A DNA stretch of 64,000 nt, taken from contig CAWELN010000022.1 of NCBI GenBank assembly GCA_963809795.1, forward strand, positions 41,381 through 105,380, given 5' to 3'. Position 1 is the stretch's first letter, and every line of letters starts with the position of its first letter. The notes below the pieces were generated by a model. That model was given only the letters and a program-made list of their open reading frames with translations, did not search any database and was not told the DNA's origin. Positions 1 through 11,277 of this stretch are shown here, in pieces. Made by a program: the position numbers and the translations under genes. Source of the stretch: DASUAS01 sp963809795 (GTDB lineage Bacteria; Actinomycetota; Acidimicrobiia; IMCC26256; DASPTH01).

Positions 1-110
1 GGTGCCCAGACCGTGTGCGTCACCGTGCCGTCGTCGACCATCGCGCCCAGCGGCGGGAGCTCGGTGCTGGTGTCGCCGGGGCCCGTCGGCGCCGTCCACC
101 GCAGGCTCAC
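1..110 (-). CDS. N-terminus of a GH13/CBM48-type glucan enzyme, possibly TreZ (partial)
   Basis: The gene runs off the left edge of the window; only the first 36 codons are visible. It starts at a GTG at 110-108 that overlaps the glgB TGA as GTGA, so it is the next cistron of the glgE operon. A GAGGGGG ribosome-binding site lies just upstream. The readable peptide contains PLGAMVDDGTV followed by TVWAP-like residues. This is how the N-terminal CBM48 beta-sandwich of maltooligosyl-trehalose trehalohydrolase (TreZ) and related GH13 enzymes begins. The family is inferred from this short motif and the context only. GlgX or another branching-type enzyme is not excluded. Confidence 0.5.
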   Translation of the reverse strand, partial: MSLRWTAPTGPGDTSTELPPLGAMVDDGTVTHTVWA

Positions 111-2284
111 CGACGATCCCCCTCCTCGTGGCCGAGCCAGAGCACCCCCAGCGGCGGCAGGACCAGCCGGGCCACGCCCCCCTCCCCACCGTCACGCGGC
201 TCGGCGACGACCCGCCCGCCGTTGCCCACGTCCGATCCGCCGTAGAACCGGGAGTCGGTGTCGAGGATCTCGGCCCAGGTTCCCGCCTCCGGCAGCCCGA
301 CGCGGTATTCGTGACGAGGGACGGGCGAGAGGTTCACGATGCAGGCGACGGTGCGAGCGCCGCCCGGGTCGCGGCGCGCGAACGCGAACACGTTGTGGTC
401 GGCGTCCGTCCCCTCCAACCAGGCGAACGCGGCCGGGTCGTCGTCGCCGGCCCAGAGCGCGGGCTCGGCGCGGTACCGCTCGTTCAAGTCACCGATGAGC
501 CGTTCGATGCCCGCATGGTCGGGCCGCTCGCGCAGCTCCCAGTCGAGCGGGCGGTCATGGTCCCACTCGCGCTCCTGCGCGAACTCACCGCCCATGAAGA
601 GCAGCTTCTTTCCCGGGTGGGCCCACATGTACGCGTAGAGCGCGCGGAGGTTCGCGAGCTGCTGCCACCGGTCGCCCGGCATCCGGCCCAACAACGACCG
701 CTTGCCGTGCACGACCTCGTCGTGCGACAGCGGCAGCACGAACCGCTCGCTGAACGCGTACACCATGCTGAACGTGAGCTCGTCGTGGTGGAAGCGGCGG
801 TGGATCGGTTCGCGCTGGAAGTACTCCAGCGTGTCGTGCATCCAGCCCATGTTCCACTTCATGCCGAACCCGAGACCGCCGTCGCCGGTCGCCGCGGTCA
901 CACCGGGCCACGCGGTCGACTCCTCGGCGATGGCGACGGCGCCGGGCGCCTCGGCGCGCACGACGTCGTTGAGCTCCCGCAGGAAGTCGACGGCCTCGAG
1001 GTTCTCGCGCCCGCCGCGCGCGTTGGGCAGCCACTGGCCGGGCTCACGGGAGTAGTCGAGGTAGAGCATGGACGCCACCGCGTCGACCCGGAGCGCGTCG
1101 ACGTGGAAGTCCCGCACCCAGGTGGCCGCGCTCGCGAGCAGGAAGTTGCGCACCTCGGTCCGGCCGTAGTTGAAGATCAGGGTTCCCCAGTCGGGGTGGA
1201 ACCCGCGACGCGGGTCGTCGTGCTCGTAGAGCGCGGTGCCGTCGAAGCGGGCCAGGGCCCACTCGTCGCGCGGGAAGTGCGCCGGCACCCAGTCGACGAT
1301 GACGCCGAGACCGCGCCGGTGCAGCGCGTCGACGAGGGCACGGAAGTCGTCGGGATCGCCGAACCGGGCGGTCGGCGCGAAGAAGCCGGTGACCTGGTAG
1401 CCCCAGGAACCCGCGAACGGGTGCTCCAGCACGGCCATGAGCTCCACGTGGGTGAACCCGAGCGCGGTGACGTGCTCGGCGAGCGGCTCGGCGAGGTCGC
1501 GCCACGACATCGGGCCGCGCCACGAGCCCGGGTGCACCTCGTAGATCGACATCGGGCCGGGCCGGCCCGCCGCGTCGGCGCGGCGCGCCATCCAGTCGTC
1601 GTCCTGCCAGCAGTGGTTCCCCTCGAACACGACCGACGCGGTCGCGGGCGGGACCTCGGTGCGCGTGGCCAGCGGATCGGCGTGCTGCCGCAGGCTGCCG
1701 TCGGCCCCGTGGACCGCGAACTTGTAGCGCATCCCGGGCTCGACACCGGGGACGAACAGCTCCCACAGCCCCGAGCTGCCCAGCGATCGCATGGGCAGGG
1801 TCCGGTCGTCCCACCCGTTGCTGTCCCCGACGACGGTGACGCCGCGGGCGCCCGGGGCCCACACCGAGAACGACGTCCCTCGCACGCCGTCCAGCTCCTT
1901 GGGATGTGCACCGACCACGCGGCCCAGCTCCCGGTGCCGCCCCTCACCCAGGAGGTGCAGGTCGAGGTCACCGAGCGACGGCAGGAACCGGTACGGGTCG
2001 TCGTACGCGACGTCGGTGCGCGACGCGCGCAGCCGGTAGCTCGCGGTCGTGTCGTGGTCGGCGAGCGCGAGCTCGAAGAGACCGCGCGGATCGACCTCGG
2101 TCATCTGGTGGTTCTCACCGTCGACGACGACGCTCGGCGCCGCGGATCCCGGCCGGTACACGCGCACCACGACGCCACCGCCCGGACGCGGATGGATGCC
2201 GAGGAGGGAGTGCGGGTCGTGGTGCGAGCGGGCGACGAGCCGGTCGAGGTCGCGTTCGACCGCGGGCGCGAGGGTCCCGGTCAT
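107..2284 (-). CDS. glgB: 1,4-alpha-glucan branching enzyme GlgB
   Basis: GlgB forms alpha-1,6 branches by moving chain segments of linear alpha-1,4 glucan, here probably the glucan made by GlgE. The product is 725 residues, the usual length for bacterial GlgB. An N-terminal CBM48-like module (about 1-110) is followed by a second one carrying FSVWAPGARGVTVVGD-type sequence and then a GH13 (beta/alpha)8 barrel. The nucleophile Asp lies in DALRVDAV near residue 398, the acid/base Glu in AIAEES near 452, and SHDEVVHGK is also present. The ATG at 2284 overlaps the mak stop codon as ATGA. Although the frame stays open far upstream, this start fits the family N-terminus. It is the fourth gene of a tightly coupled operon. 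Confidence 0.96.
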   Translation of the reverse strand: MTGTLAPAVERDLDRLVARSHHDPHSLLGIHPRPGGGVVVRVYRPGSAAPSVVVDGENHQMTEVDPRGLFELALADHDTTASYRLRASRTDVAYDDPYRFLPSLGDLDLHLLGEGRHRELGRVVGAHPKELDGVRGTSFSVWAPGARGVTVVGDSNGWDDRTLPMRSLGSSGLWELFVPGVEPGMRYKFAVHGADGSLRQHADPLATRTEVPPATASVVFEGNHCWQDDDWMARRADAAGRPGPMSIYEVHPGSWRGPMSWRDLAEPLAEHVTALGFTHVELMAVLEHPFAGSWGYQVTGFFAPTARFGDPDDFRALVDALHRRGLGVIVDWVPAHFPRDEWALARFDGTALYEHDDPRRGFHPDWGTLIFNYGRTEVRNFLLASAATWVRDFHVDALRVDAVASMLYLDYSREPGQWLPNARGGRENLEAVDFLRELNDVVRAEAPGAVAIAEESTAWPGVTAATGDGGLGFGMKWNMGWMHDTLEYFQREPIHRRFHHDELTFSMVYAFSERFVLPLSHDEVVHGKRSLLGRMPGDRWQQLANLRALYAYMWAHPGKKLLFMGGEFAQEREWDHDRPLDWELRERPDHAGIERLIGDLNERYRAEPALWAGDDDPAAFAWLEGTDADHNVFAFARRDPGGARTVACIVNLSPVPRHEYRVGLPEAGTWAEILDTDSRFYGGSDVGNGGRVVAEPRDGGEGGVARLVLPPLGVLWLGHEEGDRR

Positions 2285-3619
2285 CCGGCATCGCGGTCGA
2301 GGAGCGTGGCGATGCTGCGCACGGGGATGTCGACCCAGTCGGGGCGGTGGTCGAGCTCGTAGCGGAGCTCGTAGAACGCCTTCTCGAGCTCGAACATCAC
2401 CAGCTGGCCGTCCTGCGCCTCCTGAGTGGCCGGGAGCACCGCCACCGCGGGGGTGTCGCGGTAGCCGGTGAGGAACCGGTCGCGCGCCTCCTGCTCCCAC
2501 GTCGGGGAGAGGGGATGCCCGGCGCGGTCGAGCGTGGCGGCGAGGTACGAGAACGATCGGAGCATGCCCGCGACGTCGCGCAACGCCTGCGTCTTCTGCC
2601 GCCGCGTCGCGACCCCGCGTGTGGGCTCGCCCTCGAAGTCGATCACCCGCCAGTCGTCGCCCTGCCACAGCACCTGCCCGAGGTGGAGGTCGCCGTGGGT
2701 CCGGATGTTGCGACCGAGCGTCGTCGATTGGGCCAGCATCCCGAGGAGATCGTGGGCGTCGCCGCGTCGCCCGGCGAGCGGCGCGAACTCCTCCCGGTCA
2801 CCCAGCTCGTCGAAGGTGGAGTCGATCTCCTCGTCGATGCGCGCGGTCACGAGGCCCGCGCTCTCCGGCGGCGGTTCCTCGGGCGCGAACGCGGGATCCG
2901 AGGCGTCGGACGCGAGCACGCCGTGCATCTCCCCCACCACGGCGCCGAGGCGGTGCAGCCGGGCGAGGAACGCGTCCGGCGCGTCGCGCGCCTCCGCCGT
3001 GCCCAGCGCCCACCCGTCGACCGCATCGGGGAGGAACCGTTGCAGCAGGCCGAGCGTCGCCTGCACGCGCTCGCCCTCGTAGCCGTACCAGCCGACGAGC
3101 TCGGGCACGTTCGGGTAGTCGTGCTCGGCGAAGAAGAGCAGCATGTCGAGCTCGGGGTTCACGCCCGCGTGCACGTGGCGGTAGGTCTTCACGAGCAGAT
3201 CGCCCACCACCACGACCGTGTTCGACTGCTCGCCGCCGAGCGCGCGTGCGTTCGGGACGGCCGGTGCTCGCACCGGCCGGATGGAGCTGAACGAGAGCCG
3301 GCCCGCGCCCGTCGCGCGCTCGGCCTGCTCCGACGCCAGCTCCACCAGACGTGTCCCGAGGTCCGGATCGGCGGTGGCGTCGAACAGCTCCCCGCCCTCG
3401 TCGCGCAGCAGGAGCTGATAGAGGTCGTGGGCGCCCGCTTCGAAGTGGACGTCGACCAACGCGACCTCCAGCACGGGGTCGTCCGCGAGCAGCACCACGT
3501 CGACCAACGAGGCCGAGCTCACCTCGCGCTCGTGCGCGCCGAACCAGCGCTGCTCACGCAGGTACGGCAGCATCACCTCGTCGTCGAGGCGCCCGTCGGC
3601 GCCGAGACGAGCGCCGCGG

Positions 3620-3627
<8 letters not shown>
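2281..3627 (-). CDS. mak: Maltokinase (Mak/Pep2 family)
   Basis: Maltokinase phosphorylates maltose with ATP to give maltose-1-phosphate, the donor used by GlgE. The product is 448 residues and has the aminoglycoside-phosphotransferase-like fold. The N-terminal lobe contains LPYLREQRWFG near residue 20, typical of the Mak cap. The catalytic loop THGDLHLGQVLW is near residue 312, and the metal-binding IDFEGEP near 329. It overlaps treS by 8 nt upstream and glgB by 4 nt downstream, so translation of the three is probably coupled. In many actinomycetes treS and mak are fused; here they are separate adjacent genes. Confidence 0.93.
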
Positions 3628-5349
<1,722 letters not shown>

Positions 5350-5353
<4 letters not shown>

Positions 5354-7173
5354 CGGAGCGCCAGGACGTGGGCGCCCCCGGGCGGAAGGCGCAGGTAGTT
5401 GCCGCCGACGCGCCACGTGTGGGTGTCGCCCGAGAGGAGGTCGACCACGTCGAACGCGTCGGGGAGGTCGAGCCCGGTCGGCACGTCGGCGAGGCCCTCG
5501 GCCGAGGCGTGCGGATCGAGGTTGACGCACGTGATGACCGCGCCTGGCCCACGACCCTTCACGTAGGCGAGGAGGTGGTCGTTCGCGGTGTCGACGAAGG
5601 TGACGTTGTCGACATGGCGGAACACGTCCGACGCGCGTCGGATCTCGTTGCACCGACGGACCAGGGGACCGAGGGTGCCGCCGACCTCACCTGCGCCGCA
5701 CTCGTACTTCTCGGAGTCGAGGTACTCCTCGCTCCCGGGGCGGAGAGCCACCCCCGCGGCCCGCTCGAAGCCGGAGTACATGCCCCATGACGGCGCCAAC
5801 GTCGCCGCCAGCACGGTGCGCACCGCGAACGCCGGGCGCCCACCCTCCTGGAGGTACGCGTGGAAGATGTCGGGCGTGTTGACGAAGAAGTTGGGCCGGA
5901 ACCAGTCGGCCTTCGCGGCCAGCTCGCTCACGTACTCCTCGAGCTCGCGCCGGGAGTTCCGCCACGTGAAGTAGGTGTACGACTGGCTGAAGCCGAGCTT
6001 GGCCAGGGTGTCCATCACCGCCGGACGGGTGAACGCCTCGGCGAGGAACACGACCTCGGGGTGGTCGGCGTGCACGGTCTCGATCAGCCACTCCCAGAAC
6101 GCGAAGGGCTTGGTGTGCGGGTTGTCGACGCGGAACATGTGGACGCCGTGGTCGACCCAGTGCTCGACGACGCCGAGCAGCGCCTCCCACAGCTGCTTCG
6201 CCTCCGGGCCGTCGAAGTCGAAGTTGACGATGTCCTGGTAGCGCTTGGGTGGGTTCTCGGCGTACTTGATCGAACCGTCGGGCCGCCAGGAGAACCACTC
6301 CGGGTGCTTCTGCAGCCAGGGGTGGTCGGGCGAGGCCTGGACCGCGAAGTCGAGGGCGATCTCGAGCCCGAGCTCGCCGGCGCGCGCCACGAGGCGGTCG
6401 AAGTCGTCGAGCGTGCCCAGCTCGGGGTGGACCGCGGTGTGACCACCCTCGGGCCCACCGATCGCCCAGGGGCTGCCCGGATCGGCGGGCGACGCCGAGA
6501 GGACGTTGTTGCGCCCCTTCCGGTTGGTGGTGCCGATGGGGTGGATCGGCGGGAGGTACACGACGTCGAAGCCGAGATCGGCGATCTCGGGCAGCACCGC
6601 GCGCACGCCGTCGAACCCGCCGAACGACCGCGGGAAGAGCTCGTACCACGCGCCGAACGCGGCCAGGGTCGGCTCGACGACCACGGTCAACGGGCGGGCC
6701 AGCGACACCTTCGCGACGCGCACCTCGGTGGTGCTCGCCAGGCCCGCCGCGGGATCGGGGACGTCGATGCCGAGCAGCGCGGCGCCTTCGGAGAGCTCGG
6801 CCTCGAGATCGGTCTGGCCGGCATCGACCTTGCGGCGCAGCTCGTCGCGCCACGTGGCGGCGGCGTCGATCCACGCGCCGACGGTGTACTCCCACCGACC
6901 GGGTTCGTCGACCCGGAACGTGGCGGCGAACCGGTCGGGTTCCTCCTCGCTCGTGCGCATCGGCACGCGCGCCCAGCGGCGCGCGCCCACGAGGCGGTAG
7001 CGCAGCTCGGCCCGCACCTGCACGTGACCGTCGGCCACCACCGTGGCGTGGACCTCTACCGTGTCGCCCACGGTTCGCTTCACCGGGTACCGCATGCAGT
7101 CGACGCGCGGCGACACGTCCGCGATGCGGGCGCGCGAGCGCAACTGGGCGTGTTGCGGAGAACGATTGGCCAT
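5350..7173 (-). CDS. glgE: Alpha-1,4-glucan:maltose-1-phosphate maltosyltransferase GlgE
   Basis: GlgE transfers maltosyl units from maltose-1-phosphate onto alpha-1,4-glucan chains. The product is 607 residues, a little shorter than the 650-700 of streptomycete and mycobacterial GlgE. After an N-terminal beta domain comes a GH13_3 barrel. The nucleophile Asp is in MFRVDNPHTKPF near residue 349, and the acid/base Glu in FLAEAFTRP near 377. It is the first gene of the minus-strand operon and diverges from malQ across only about 80 bp. The start was set at the ATG at 7173; an in-frame ATG at 7185 is an alternative. The much longer open frame upstream is the antisense of malQ. Confidence 0.94.
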
Positions 7174-7245
7174 GACCGGTCCCATGATGCCCGACGCTGA
7201 CCGCCTCCAATCCGCGCAATCCGCGGCCGGCGTCCCGAATGACAG

Positions 7246-7257
7246 GGTGACGTCACC
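7246..7257. promoter_or_regulatory. Perfect 12-bp palindrome abutting the malQ start
   Basis: GGTGACGTCACC is self-complementary over 12 bases and ends one base before the malQ ATG, in the short divergent space between glgE and malQ. It could be a dimeric repressor site covering the malQ ribosome-binding region; its GGTGA part may also serve as a weak Shine-Dalgarno. No cognate regulator is recognisable nearby. Confidence 0.3.
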
Positions 7258-8478
7258 ATGACGGGTTTCCGCCGATCCAGCGGAATCCTCCTCCCGGTCG
7301 CATCGCTGCCCGGTGGCCGGATGGGCGACGCCGCGCTGCGGTTCGTGGACTGGTTGGCCGACGCCGGGCAGACGTGGTGGCAGATCCTGCCCTTCGGCCC
7401 TCCGGACGAGTACGGATCGCCGTACGCCGCGTCGTCGGCCTTCGCCGGCGCGCCGACGTGGTTGGCCGCGCCGCACGCGCCGGTCACCGCCGACGAGCTC
7501 GAGCGGTTCGTGGCGGCCCATCCCGGCTGGTCGGCGAGTTGGGCCGCGTTCGCGGGGCCGGGCGCGCTGGCCGACCAGGTGCGGTTCCAGCGTGAGTGGT
7601 CGCGCGTGCACTCCCATGCGGCCGAGCGGGGCGTGCACATCCTCGGCGACATGTCGTTCGCGGTGGCGTCGGGGAGCGCCGATCATCACGCCTGGCCCGA
7701 GCTGTTCCGCGTCGGCGTCGTCGGCGGGGTGCCGCCCGACGACTGGTGCGCCGACGGGCAGCGTTGGGGCACGCCGGTCTACGACTGGGCGATGATCCGC
7801 GCCCAGCACTGGCGCTGGTGGATCGACCGGTTCGGCCGGATGCTCGAGCTCGTCGACGCGGTCCGCATCGACCACTTCCGCGGGTTCGTCGCCGCGTGGG
7901 TGATTCCGGCCCGGAACCGCACCGCCCGCCGGGGCCGATGGGTGCGCGGGCCGGGTCGGGCGGTGTTCGACGCCGCCCGCGGGGCGCTCGGCGACTTCCC
8001 GGTCGTCGCCGAGAACCTCGGGCTCATCACCCCCCCGGTGGAGCGCCTGCGCCACGAGCTGGACATGCCCGGGACCTTCGTCCTCCAGTTCGCGTTCAGC
8101 GACGATCTCGTGAACCCGCAGCCTGAACCGCACGACGACGCGACCGTGGTCTACACGGGCACCCACGACAACGACACCACCGTCGGGTGGTGGTCGACCG
8201 CGGCGGAGACCGAGCGCGAACGCGTGCGCGCCGCGGTGGCCGACCGGCGGCTCCCCGAGACCGAGCCGCACTGGATGCTGATCCGGCTGGCACTCGAGTC
8301 TCGCGGGGTCATGTCGATCGTGCCCGCCCAGGACGTCCTCGGGCTCGACTCGCGCGCCCGCCTCAACGTCCCCGGCCGGGCCGGCGGGAACTGGGCCTGG
8401 CGCCTCCACGACGGCCAACTCGACGCCGCACTGGCGGCGCGTCTGCGGGACGCGACCGAGGCGGCGGGGAGGCACTGA
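7258..8478 (+). CDS. malQ: 4-alpha-glucanotransferase (amylomaltase), compact form
   Basis: This GH77 enzyme disproportionates maltooligosaccharides by moving glucan segments to acceptor sugars. The opening SSGILLPVASLPG and the motif GSPYAASSAFAGAP are typical of the family. The nucleophile Asp is in VRIDHFRGF near residue 204, the acid/base Glu in ENLG near 251, and the third carboxylate in THDND near 306. At 406 residues it is about 90 shorter than the common 500-residue amylomaltase. The loss is mainly in the helical insert between SSAFAGAP and GDMSFAVA. All catalytic motifs remain, so it should be active. It faces glgE divergently and probably acts on the same glucan pool. Confidence 0.92.
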   Translation: MTGFRRSSGILLPVASLPGGRMGDAALRFVDWLADAGQTWWQILPFGPPDEYGSPYAASSAFAGAPTWLAAPHAPVTADELERFVAAHPGWSASWAAFAGPGALADQVRFQREWSRVHSHAAERGVHILGDMSFAVASGSADHHAWPELFRVGVVGGVPPDDWCADGQRWGTPVYDWAMIRAQHWRWWIDRFGRMLELVDAVRIDHFRGFVAAWVIPARNRTARRGRWVRGPGRAVFDAARGALGDFPVVAENLGLITPPVERLRHELDMPGTFVLQFAFSDDLVNPQPEPHDDATVVYTGTHDNDTTVGWWSTAAETERERVRAAVADRRLPETEPHWMLIRLALESRGVMSIVPAQDVLGLDSRARLNVPGRAGGNWAWRLHDGQLDAALAARLRDATEAAGRH

Positions 8479-8641
8479 GCGGCGTCGATCCGGGTTTCGG
8501 GCCCCCGCTCCGGGGTACACGCACGGGATCCCCACCGGTCCACCCGAGGAGTCGCGGCATGCGCCTTCGTTGTCTCTCGGCTTCGCGAACCCTTGACACT
8601 TCCTTCACCGAGCCCACGGACTGCCGGGCGAACATCGACCG

Positions 8642-9166
8642 ATGAGCCTCTCCTCGGTCCGGACCTTCCGCTGGGTCATGAGCGGCCTCGCGCTGGGCGC
8701 CGGTGTGCTGCTCGTGGCGACCGGTCACACGGTGGTCGGCGCGGTGATCGGCGGTCTCGCCCTGGTGCGGCTGGTCTTCCTGTGCTCGATCGAGGCACGA
8801 CGCCGCCGGGTCCGCGCCTCCGCTCCGAGCGGTGCCGGCCACGACCCCGTGCTCCGCTCGCTGGTGCGGGGGCAGTTCGAGGTGGCCGCGGGCGCGATCG
8901 GCACCAGCCCGTCGGAGGTGCGCATCGACTTCGCCAACGGGAGGTCGCTCGCCGAGATGGCCGCGGCGCGTGGCGTCCCGGTGCAGCGCGTCGTCGACGC
9001 GGTCGTCGCCGACGCGGCGGCGAAGCTCGACCGGGCGGTCGCGGACGGGCGCACGTCGTCCACGATGGCGGCGCGGGTCAAGACCCGGCTCCCCCGCTGG
9101 GCGACCCGGCTGGTGAACGGGCACCGCGACGACCTGGGCCGGCGACGGGCGGGCGCGTTCGGCTGA
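8642..9166 (+). CDS. Membrane-anchored hypothetical protein
   Basis: The product has 174 residues with two N-terminal transmembrane segments (about 10-30 and 32-50), then a cytoplasmic part. That part contains SLAEMAAARGVPVQRVV followed by a KLDRAVADGR helix. In actinobacteria this pattern (a small helical module followed by a leucine/alanine-rich helix) recurs in uncharacterised proteins. The function is unknown. It is not clearly in an operon: malQ ends 163 bp upstream, and the SRPBCC gene starts 20 bp downstream on the same strand. Confidence 0.7.
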   Translation: MSLSSVRTFRWVMSGLALGAGVLLVATGHTVVGAVIGGLALVRLVFLCSIEARRRRVRASAPSGAGHDPVLRSLVRGQFEVAAGAIGTSPSEVRIDFANGRSLAEMAAARGVPVQRVVDAVVADAAAKLDRAVADGRTSSTMAARVKTRLPRWATRLVNGHRDDLGRRRAGAFG

Positions 9167-9186
9167 CCTGTCGTACGCTCCGCCCC

Positions 9187-9699
9187 GTGCAGGAGCACCA
9201 CTACGAGATCGAGCTGGACGCGACCCCCGAAGCGGTCTGGGAGGTGTTCTGGTACCGCGGTCCCGACAAGCCGAAGCCCGAGCTGGTCACCATCGACATC
9301 CTCCATCCCGGGAACGAGATCGGTGAGGGACTGGTGCGCCACTGCACCTTCCCCGTCCCGAAGATCCTGGGCTCGGGCGGCGTCGGCCAGTCGTGGGAGT
9401 GGGTCACCGAGGTGAAGCCCTACGAGTCGTGGAAGTACGACGCCGTCGGCAAGCCGCTCTGGTCGCGCGCCGAGGGCCACATCAACCTCGACGACCTCGG
9501 CGGACGCACCCGCGTCCGATTCGTCGAGAGCTACGAGACCTTCAACCCGTGGATGCGGCGGGCGGGGCTCGAGCGCTGGGTGCACGACAAGCTGTCCAGC
9601 GACAACGACTCGTTCTTCGCCGCCATCAACCGGGGGCTCGAGTTCCACCGCGCGCGCAGGGCCGCCGCCGCGGCACCCGCGCCCTCGCCGGCCGGCTGA
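9187..9699 (+). CDS. SRPBCC (START-like) family protein
   Basis: The product has 170 residues and the helix-grip pattern of SRPBCC/polyketide-cyclase-like proteins. It begins with the beta strand HHYEIELDATPEAVWEVF and continues with strands SWEWVTEVKPYESWKY and RTRVRFVESYE before a long C-terminal helix. These proteins bind hydrophobic ligands; the ligand cannot be told from sequence. The GTG at 9187 was chosen because the fold starts immediately after it, although the frame is open to 8593. It is followed after 14 bp by the RraA-like gene, so the two may be cotranscribed. Confidence 0.75.
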   Translation: MQEHHYEIELDATPEAVWEVFWYRGPDKPKPELVTIDILHPGNEIGEGLVRHCTFPVPKILGSGGVGQSWEWVTEVKPYESWKYDAVGKPLWSRAEGHINLDDLGGRTRVRFVESYETFNPWMRRAGLERWVHDKLSSDNDSFFAAINRGLEFHRARRAAAAAPAPSPAG

Positions 9700-9713
9700 G
9701 CGCGCCGGCTGCG

Positions 9714-10331
9714 ATGGTCGACGCGCGCGTGCTCGAGGAGCTGGGTGCGGCGACGCTGGGCGAGTCGGGGGCGCGCCGCATGCACCCGCGCGTCAAGCCC
9801 GCGTGGCCGGGCGCGCACGTGGCGGGACCCGCCTACCCCGTCCGCTGCAGTCCCGGTGACAACCTCGGCATCCACGTGGCGGTGACGCGGGCGCCGGCGG
9901 GGTCGGTGCTCGTCGCCGACATGGGCGGCGCCCGCGACTTCGGCTACTGGGGCGAGGTGCTGACCACCGGCGCGGAGGCGCGCGGCATCGCCGGCCTGGT
10001 CATCGACGGTTGCGTCCGGGACGGCGCCGCGCTGGCCGGTCACGGGTTCCCCGTCTTCTCCACCGGACTCGCGCTCCCCGGCGCCACGAAGGAGCAGCCC
10101 GGCTCGGTGGCGCGGCCGGTCACCGTCGGCGACGTCGCGGTCGAGCCCGGCGACTGGGTCGTCGGCGATGTCGACGGCGTCGTCGTGGTCCCCGGTGCCG
10201 CCGTCGACGACGTGCTCGCCGCCGGGCGGGCACGGGCCGAGAAGGAACGGGCCCTGTTCGCGGCGCTCCGCGACGGCGCCACCACGGTCGAGCAATTCGG
10301 CCTCGACACGAGGTTGATCGACGGCGCCTGA
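9714..10331 (+). CDS. RraA-like / 4-hydroxy-4-methyl-2-oxoglutarate aldolase family protein
   Basis: The product has 205 residues and the RraA/HMG-aldolase fold. The segments GDNLGIHVAV, LVADMGGARDFGYWGEVL and LVIDGCVRD match the conserved ligand- and metal-binding region with its G...RD signature. Class II pyruvate aldolases of this family split 4-carboxy-4-hydroxy-2-oxoadipate or HMG in aromatic ring degradation. Other members are RraA regulators or oxaloacetate decarboxylases. No aromatic-degradation genes are adjacent, so the substrate is open. Start ATG at 9714. Confidence 0.8.
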   Translation: MVDARVLEELGAATLGESGARRMHPRVKPAWPGAHVAGPAYPVRCSPGDNLGIHVAVTRAPAGSVLVADMGGARDFGYWGEVLTTGAEARGIAGLVIDGCVRDGAALAGHGFPVFSTGLALPGATKEQPGSVARPVTVGDVAVEPGDWVVGDVDGVVVVPGAAVDDVLAAGRARAEKERALFAALRDGATTVEQFGLDTRLIDGA

Positions 10332-10343
10332 CGCGCCGCCGGG

Positions 10344-10727
10344 TCAGTGGTTCGTGTAGTCGATCTCGCCCGCACCGGCGACTGCCACCGCAAAGCAGAA
10401 GCAGTGGATCGGTGCGTGGTCCGACACCGGGCGGAGGCTGTGCACCGCGTCCGGCGGGATGTGCACGAGGTCGCCCTGCCCGATCTCGCGCGTCTCACCC
10501 GCGATCGTCATGAGCCCGCGCCCGGAGGTCACGTAGTAGAACTCGTGCGTCGGGTGCGAGTGGGGATCGACCTCCCCGCCGCCCGCCACCTCGAACTCGC
10601 TGACCAGCTCGAGGTGACCACCGGCGGTGATCTCCTGCATCTCGCGGGGCGACACCAACCACCAGACGGGTACCGTCCCGTTGTGCTCGACGACCGGCGC
10701 GACTTCCTCGATCGAACGCACGTCCAT
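10344..10727 (-). CDS. Cupin-domain protein
   Basis: This is a single-domain cupin of 127 residues. Cupin motif 1 appears as HSHPTHEFYYVTSGRG, with metal-ligand His residues and a Glu. Motif 2 is GDLVHIPPDAVHSL. It should therefore bind one divalent metal. The neighbour across the divergent gap is a ureidoglycolate-lyase-like protein, also a cupin-type fold, but no pathway follows from this. The ATG at 10727 was preferred over the open frame extending to 10913, because that extension is antisense to the neighbouring gene. Confidence 0.8.
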   Translation of the reverse strand: MDVRSIEEVAPVVEHNGTVPVWWLVSPREMQEITAGGHLELVSEFEVAGGGEVDPHSHPTHEFYYVTSGRGLMTIAGETREIGQGDLVHIPPDAVHSLRPVSDHAPIHCFCFAVAVAGAGEIDYTNH

Positions 10728-10767
10728 CAGGCCAGCGTAGAGGCCTGCCCGCGAGGAGGACAGCCCC

Positions 10768-11277
10768 GTGTCTGACGATGCGCTCACCATCACCGCCAAC
10801 GAATTGACCGTGTCCGCCTGGGCGCCGTTCGGATGGCTGCCGCGCGCCGACACCGATCCGCGCGACGGCGACGACACGCTCCACTTCGAGTGGGCCGACG
10901 CGCACCTCAACACGATCGAGCACAGCTCGGACGAGATCGAGCGCGCGGCCGACGGCCTGCGGTGCGCGGTGATGTTCCGTCACGACACGCACACGCAGGC
11001 GCTGACCCCGCTCGACACGCGGTCGGTGCTGGCGGTGGCACCGGCGTCGGTCGACTTCTCGGCACCCGCTGACGCGGGAGCGATCCGCGCGTTCGTGGTG
11101 GAGCCGGGCGAGACGTTGGTGCTGCACCGCGGCACCTGGCACTGGGGCCCGTTCCCGGTGCACCCGGCGACGTCGGTGCGGCTGCTCAACGTCCAGGGAC
11201 GTCGGTACGCCGAGGACAACGCGAGCGTCGACGTGACCGGGCGCACCGGCCGGGTCGTGGTGGTGGTCAGCCGGTAG
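10768..11277 (+). CDS. Ureidoglycolate lyase-like protein
   Basis: The product has 169 residues and resembles the ureidoglycolate lyase (AllA) family, which releases urea from ureidoglycolate in purine/allantoin breakdown. Supporting segments are the early APFG, the central MFRHDTHTQALTPL, and LVLHRGTWHWGPFPV. No allantoinase or other allantoin genes are nearby, so a related 2-oxo-acid or carboxylate substrate is possible. It begins with GTG at 10768, after a GAGGAGGAC Shine-Dalgarno. The last 11 bp overlap the 3' end of the convergent channel gene. Confidence 0.6.
   Translation: MSDDALTITANELTVSAWAPFGWLPRADTDPRDGDDTLHFEWADAHLNTIEHSSDEIERAADGLRCAVMFRHDTHTQALTPLDTRSVLAVAPASVDFSAPADAGAIRAFVVEPGETLVLHRGTWHWGPFPVHPATSVRLLNVQGRRYAEDNASVDVTGRTGRVVVVVSR

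Noticed and set aside
8593..8598. TTGACA as a -35 promoter element before the gene at 8642
   Set aside because: No acceptable -10 hexamer follows at 16-18 bases.
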